Under the pieces are notes generated by a model. It was not told where the DNA came from, made no database searches, and saw only the letters and a program-made list of their open reading frames with translations. A stretch of DNA of 64,000 nucleotides, taken from assembly GCF_900156735.1 (NCBI RefSeq), contig NZ_FTOL01000007.1, forward strand, positions 1-64,000, given 5' to 3'. The position numbers and the translations under genes are program-made. Positions 60,428-64,000 of this stretch are shown in pieces. Position 1 is the stretch's first letter, and each line of letters opens with the position of its first letter. The stretch is from Chryseobacterium ureilyticum (GTDB taxonomy: Bacteria; Bacteroidota; Bacteroidia; Flavobacteriales; Weeksellaceae).

Positions 60428-60948
60428 CGAGCCATCAGACAGATATTGAAGGAATTGTTGATAGAACGCTTACGTTTTGGATTGAAAACGAAGTCAATAA
60501 ACTTCCCTGCGATATTGAAGCAGAAATGCTTGCTCCAGTGCAAACTGATGATGAGTGGAAAACCTGGCTTCCTGTAAAAAGTACAGTGACAGATACTGAA
60601 CTTGAGATATTTGAAGCAGAAACAGGTTTTGTTTTTCCCGAAGACTTTAAAATATTCCTTAAGCATAAACATTTTTACGAGCTTCAGATTTCAGAAGTAT
60701 CATTTTGCTCACATCCCATCAATCTTTGGAGAGCTTCTCTTCGTGAAATGATGTTTGAAACCTATCCAAGAGAATTTCTTTTTGATAAAGGATATGTTCC
60801 CTTTGCTACATACAGTGATTGGGGGCTCTTGTGTTTTGATACTCATAATGATAATGCAATTGTCCTTTGGGATCATGAAGTTGCAGCCTCTTTTGAATAT
60901 AAACACAAAAGTTTTTATGAATTACTGACTGAAATTTCAAAAATTTAA
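60418..60948 (+). CDS. SMI1/KNR4 family protein
   Basis: A 176-residue soluble protein with the SMI1/KNR4 (SUKH) fold: the TDTELEIFEAETGFVFPEDFKIFLKHKH segment (about 58-85) and the closing WGLLCFDT ... AIVLWDHE part (about 135-155). Bacterial SUKH proteins are often immunity proteins of polymorphic toxins, but stand-alone members exist. No toxin gene is adjacent. ATG at 60418 overlaps DUF4835 by 10 bases, so it is coupled to a housekeeping operon. Confidence 0.85.
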   Translation: MEITSHQTDIEGIVDRTLTFWIENEVNKLPCDIEAEMLAPVQTDDEWKTWLPVKSTVTDTELEIFEAETGFVFPEDFKIFLKHKHFYELQISEVSFCSHPINLWRASLREMMFETYPREFLFDKGYVPFATYSDWGLLCFDTHNDNAIVLWDHEVAASFEYKHKSFYELLTEISKI

Positions 60949-61042
60949 GTTTCATATTTATCACGATCTGTCATTTCTGTTTTCATTAAAAAAACTTATT
61001 TTTACACCTAATATTAATATCTGATAAAAACGCGGATTATCC

Positions 61043-62692
61043 ATGCTTTCAAGAATTTACATTAAAAACTTTGCCCTGATTGATACTTTGGATGTATCAT
61101 TGAAAAATGGTTTGCAGGTCATTACCGGTGAAACGGGAGCCGGGAAATCTATTATTCTGGGAGCACTTCGACTTATTTTAGGAGAAAGGGCAGATGTGAA
61201 ATCCATTGCAAAAGCAGAGGAGAAAAGCGTTGTTGAAACAGAGTTCAATCTTAATAATCAATTTAAAAAGTTTTTCATTGAAAACGATCTTGATTATGAG
61301 CTTCATACTATTATCAGAAGAGAAATTCTTCCATCAGGAAAGTCCAGAGCGTTCATCAATGACGTTCCGGTGACATTGGATATTCTTAAAGAACTTTCTT
61401 CGCAATTAATTGATATTCATTCCCAATTTGAAACATCAAATCTGTTTACGTCTGAATATCAATTTAAAATAATTGATGGTCTTTCCGAAAATAAGACGAT
61501 CATTGAAGAATATCAACAGGAATTTTCAGATTTTCAGAATCTTAAACTGGTTCTTAAAAAACTAAGGACTCAACTTTCGGAATCTACCAAAGAGAGTGAT
61601 TATAAAGAGTTTTTATTGAATGAGTTAGAAGATTTGAAGTTGGATGATGTAGATTTTGAAGATGTTCAGAACCAGCTTTCCATTCAGGAAAATGCAGGAA
61701 TGATTTCTGAAAATATAGGGCAAATCCTTTCCAGGTTTCATCAGGAAGAAATAGGAATTCTGTCTTTTTTTAACGAAGCAAAATCAAAACTTTCCAGGAT
61801 TTCTGAAGTTTCAACTGGTTTTGCTGAACTTGATCAAAGGCTTGAAGCCTCTTTTGTAGAACTAAAAGATATTATTTCCGAGCTTGAAGATGAAGCAGAA
61901 AAGGTAGAGATCAATCCTGACAACCTTGTTTTTCTTACAGAATTGAATAATAAGATCAATGCTTTATTCCTTAAACATAATGTAGCAGACATTCATGAGC
62001 TGATTGAGATCAGAAATGAATTGACAGGAGATCAGAAAGGAGCTTCCGAGTTAGAGTCACAAATAGAAGAAACTGAGGAAAATATTTCTAAAAAAGAAAA
62101 AACACTTCAGGTACTTGCGGAAAAGCTTTCTAAAAACAGGAAAAAAAATATCCCTGTTTTCATTAAAAAAGCAGAAGGACTTCTAAAAAAGCTAGGTCTT
62201 GAAAAAGCAAAAGTAGATATTGATTTGCAGGATGCTGTTGAATTTAATCAGTTTGGAAAAGAAAATATTCAGCTTTTGTTTCAGGCGAATTCTGGTTTCC
62301 CTTTAAAACCAATTCAAACGGCAATTTCCGGTGGAGAAAGATCAAGGGTAATGCTTGCAGTAAAGAAGATTATTGCAGAAAGTGATGAGCTGCCAACTTT
62401 AATTCTGGATGAAATTGATACAGGAGTTTCCGGAAAAGTAGCAGAAGAAATAGGAAATCTTATGCGTGAAATGTCTGAGGATATGCAACTGATCGTAATT
62501 TCTCATCTTGCACAAGTTGCAGCAAAAGGAAACAATAACTATAAAGTTGTAAAACAAGACATTTCCGGTAGAACTCAATCCACCATTATACCTTTAAGTG
62601 ACGAAGATAAACTTAATGAAATTGCTCAATTGCTTTCAGGAAGTAAGATCACTGAAGCAGCTCTTGCACAGGCAAAGGAATTAATCGGTTAA
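61043..62692 (+). CDS. recN: DNA repair protein RecN
   Basis: A 549-residue SMC-like ATPase for double-strand-break repair. Walker A GETGAGKS (29-36), a long coiled coil (about 150-370, with LESQIEETEENISKKEK), the ABC signature ISGGERSRVMLAVKKI and Walker B LILDEIDTGVSG. The length fits RecN (about 550). ATG at 61043. Its gene ends at a strong bidirectional terminator opposite fumC. Confidence 0.96.
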   Translation: MLSRIYIKNFALIDTLDVSLKNGLQVITGETGAGKSIILGALRLILGERADVKSIAKAEEKSVVETEFNLNNQFKKFFIENDLDYELHTIIRREILPSGKSRAFINDVPVTLDILKELSSQLIDIHSQFETSNLFTSEYQFKIIDGLSENKTIIEEYQQEFSDFQNLKLVLKKLRTQLSESTKESDYKEFLLNELEDLKLDDVDFEDVQNQLSIQENAGMISENIGQILSRFHQEEIGILSFFNEAKSKLSRISEVSTGFAELDQRLEASFVELKDIISELEDEAEKVEINPDNLVFLTELNNKINALFLKHNVADIHELIEIRNELTGDQKGASELESQIEETEENISKKEKTLQVLAEKLSKNRKKNIPVFIKKAEGLLKKLGLEKAKVDIDLQDAVEFNQFGKENIQLLFQANSGFPLKPIQTAISGGERSRVMLAVKKIIAESDELPTLILDEIDTGVSGKVAEEIGNLMREMSEDMQLIVISHLAQVAAKGNNNYKVVKQDISGRTQSTIIPLSDEDKLNEIAQLLSGSKITEAALAQAKELIG

Positions 62693-62730
62693 AAATCGAG
62701 TTCAAATTAAAAGAAAATCTAAGAAATATA

Positions 62731-62769
62731 AATAGTAAAAGCCCCGAAAACTCCGGGGCTTTTACTATT
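62731..62769. terminator. Bidirectional terminator recN/fumC
   Basis: A perfect 16-bp stem (62731-62746 with 62754-62769; GC part AGCCCCG) with a 7-base loop and A/T tails on both strands. Confidence 0.92.
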
Positions 62770-62787
62770 TAATCTATGTTTCTAAAA

Positions 62788-64000
62788 TTATTTAAGGCTA
62801 CCTACCATATCTTCAGGTTTTACCCACTCATCAAATTGTTCTGCGGTTAATAATCCCAGATTAACAGCCTCCTCTTTTAACGTTGTTCCGTTTTTATGAG
62901 CTGTTTTTGCAATTTTTGCTGCATTTTCGTATCCGATATGAGTATTCAGAGCGGTAACAAGCATTAAGGATTTGTCTACAAGCTCTTTAATTCTCTCATG
63001 ATTAGGCTCAATACCTACCGCACAATGATCATTGAATGAAATACATGCATCAGCAATTAATTGTGCAGACTGAAGGAAATTATAAGCCATTACAGGTTTA
63101 AAAACATTCAGTTCGTAATTACCTTGTGTTCCTGCAAATGAAATAGTTGTATCATTTCCCAGAATCTGAGCACAAACCATTGTCAGAGCTTCATTTTGGG
63201 TAGGGTTTACTTTTCCAGGCATAATGGAAGATCCCGGTTCGTTTTCAGGAATATGAATTTCCCCGATTCCGGAACGTGGTCCTGAAGCAAGCAATCTGAT
63301 ATCCTGAGCAATTTTGAATAATGAAACTGCAAGTTGTTTTAAAGCGCCGTGGCTTTCAACAATAGCATCGTGGGCAGCAAGTGCCTCAAACTTATTTTCT
63401 GCTGTGATAAATGGGTGATTGGTAAACTTGGCAATATATTCAGCTACTTTTACGTCATATCCGTTAGGCGTATTCAGTCCGGTTCCTACAGCGGTTCCTC
63501 CAAGAGCAAGCTCTGAAAGGTGGGGAAGTGTATTTTTTAAAGCTCTTAAACCAAATTCCAATTGGGCAACATAACCGGAAAATTCCTGTCCCAATGTTAA
63601 AGGAGTAGCATCCATCAGGTGAGTTCTCCCAATTTTTACAACATCTTTAAATGCTTTAGATTTTTCAGCAAGTGTATTTTTTAATTTTTCAACAGCAGGA
63701 ATCGTAACTTCTACTACTTTTTTATAGGCAGCAATGTGCATTGCCGTAGGATAAGTGTCATTGGATGATTGAGATTTGTTGACATCATCATTCGGGTGAA
63801 TTTCAGATTTTTCTCCTAAAGTTCCTCCATTATTTACATGAGCTCTGTTGGAAACAACTTCATTCACATTCATATTAGACTGTGTTCCTGAGCCTGTCTG
63901 CCAGATTACCAAAGGAAATTGGTCATTCAGTTTTCCTTCAAGAATTTCTTCACAAACCTTTCCAATCATATCTCTTTTTTCAGGTGAAAGTACACCCAAA
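62788..64000 (-). CDS. fumC: Class II fumarate hydratase, 5' end outside the window
   Basis: At least 403 codons are present; the usual length is about 465, so roughly the first 60 residues lie beyond the right edge. Fumarase/aspartase signatures: QTGSGTQSNMNVNEV, the catalytic GRTHLMDATPLTLGQEFSGY, and the GSSIMPGKVNPTQNE loop with the active serine. It hydrates fumarate to malate in the TCA cycle. The tail VKPEDMVGS is typical of FumC (aspartase lacks it). The apparent Met near 63999 is not the true start. Confidence 0.94.
   Translation of the reverse strand, partial: LGVLSPEKRDMIGKVCEEILEGKLNDQFPLVIWQTGSGTQSNMNVNEVVSNRAHVNNGGTLGEKSEIHPNDDVNKSQSSNDTYPTAMHIAAYKKVVEVTIPAVEKLKNTLAEKSKAFKDVVKIGRTHLMDATPLTLGQEFSGYVAQLEFGLRALKNTLPHLSELALGGTAVGTGLNTPNGYDVKVAEYIAKFTNHPFITAENKFEALAAHDAIVESHGALKQLAVSLFKIAQDIRLLASGPRSGIGEIHIPENEPGSSIMPGKVNPTQNEALTMVCAQILGNDTTISFAGTQGNYELNVFKPVMAYNFLQSAQLIADACISFNDHCAVGIEPNHERIKELVDKSLMLVTALNTHIGYENAAKIAKTAHKNGTTLKEEAVNLGLLTAEQFDEWVKPEDMVGSLK

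Noticed and set aside
60418..60948. A toxin-immunity or defence island around the SMI1/KNR4 gene
   Set aside because: Its neighbours are housekeeping genes with no toxin, nuclease system or mobile element.
1..64000. CRISPR arrays, prophage, insertion sequences, integrative elements
   Set aside because: No repeat-spacer pattern, transposase, integrase or phage structural gene was seen; the only long direct repeat is the tRNA-Asn cassette.

Overview
The window looks like chromosomal DNA of a Chryseobacterium-type flavobacterium (Bacteroidota, Weeksellaceae). The evidence is low GC, protein sequences of flavobacterial type, Bacteroidota-specific families (DUF5686, DUF4835, CarboxypepD_reg proteins, BlaR1-like M56 proteins fused to TonB_C), many TAnnTTTG -7 promoter elements with hardly any Shine-Dalgarno sequences, and short MKNLKKL-type leader peptides. 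The assignment rests on recognition, not on a database search. Nearly everything is housekeeping DNA; no prophage, insertion sequence, CRISPR array or secretion island was seen.

Layout. 1-1050: end of a 5S rRNA, then two divergent bacteriocin-like leader peptide genes. 1058-8282: 2OG-Fe(II) oxygenase, menD, pabC/pabB, two related polytopic membrane proteins, an AI-2E-family permease and a DUF3820 protein. 8362-16131: uvrB, a BlaI/BlaR1-type regulator pair with an operator-like palindrome, a PQQ-type sugar dehydrogenase lipoprotein and a TonB-dependent receptor. 16294-23699: aminotransferase/FAD monooxygenase operon, tryptophanase, DUF502 protein, miaE, acyltransferase and a zincin lipoprotein. 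23884-25133: rplU-rpmA and a tandem pair of Cys-rich leader peptides. 25147-33883: DUF5686 protein, two nearly identical tRNA-Asn cassettes flanking a tricorn-like protease, rseP and a small beta-barrel-like protein. 34070-38252: nitrilase-family amidase, a sulfur operon (MBL/rhodanese, rhodanese lipoprotein, thioredoxin) and an unknown secreted protein. 38390-44814: HerA-like ATPase, exonuclease, a Lys-rich mini-ORF plus terminator in front of lysA, and poxB. 44958-53343: small secreted TonB_C-like proteins around miaB, a TPR protein, a sigma-54 activator, a membrane protein, lptE and a very acidic TPR protein. 53383-64000: DUF4126, tatD-tcdA-rnpA, a TetR regulator, bamD-rpoZ-coaBC-DUF4835-SMI1-recN, and a truncated fumC.

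The most interesting signals are regulatory or small. (1) Four MKNLKKL-type peptides occur at two loci; two of them have the same 5'-leader motif (CCGAAAAGC-N3-TAGAGTAGG) closed by a short covarying stem. (2) A 23-codon, lysine-rich ORF and a terminator precede lysA, with a possible competing helix at the ORF's stop codon, which is the layout of ribosome-mediated attenuation. (3) A 16-bp hairpin takes in part of the start codon of the TonB-dependent receptor. (4) A 142-bp tRNA-Asn cassette is duplicated 3.66 kb apart. (5) Several clean palindromes sit at promoters (peptide gene, menD, blaI, the sulfur operon, poxB, tetR). All function calls are from sequence reading alone.
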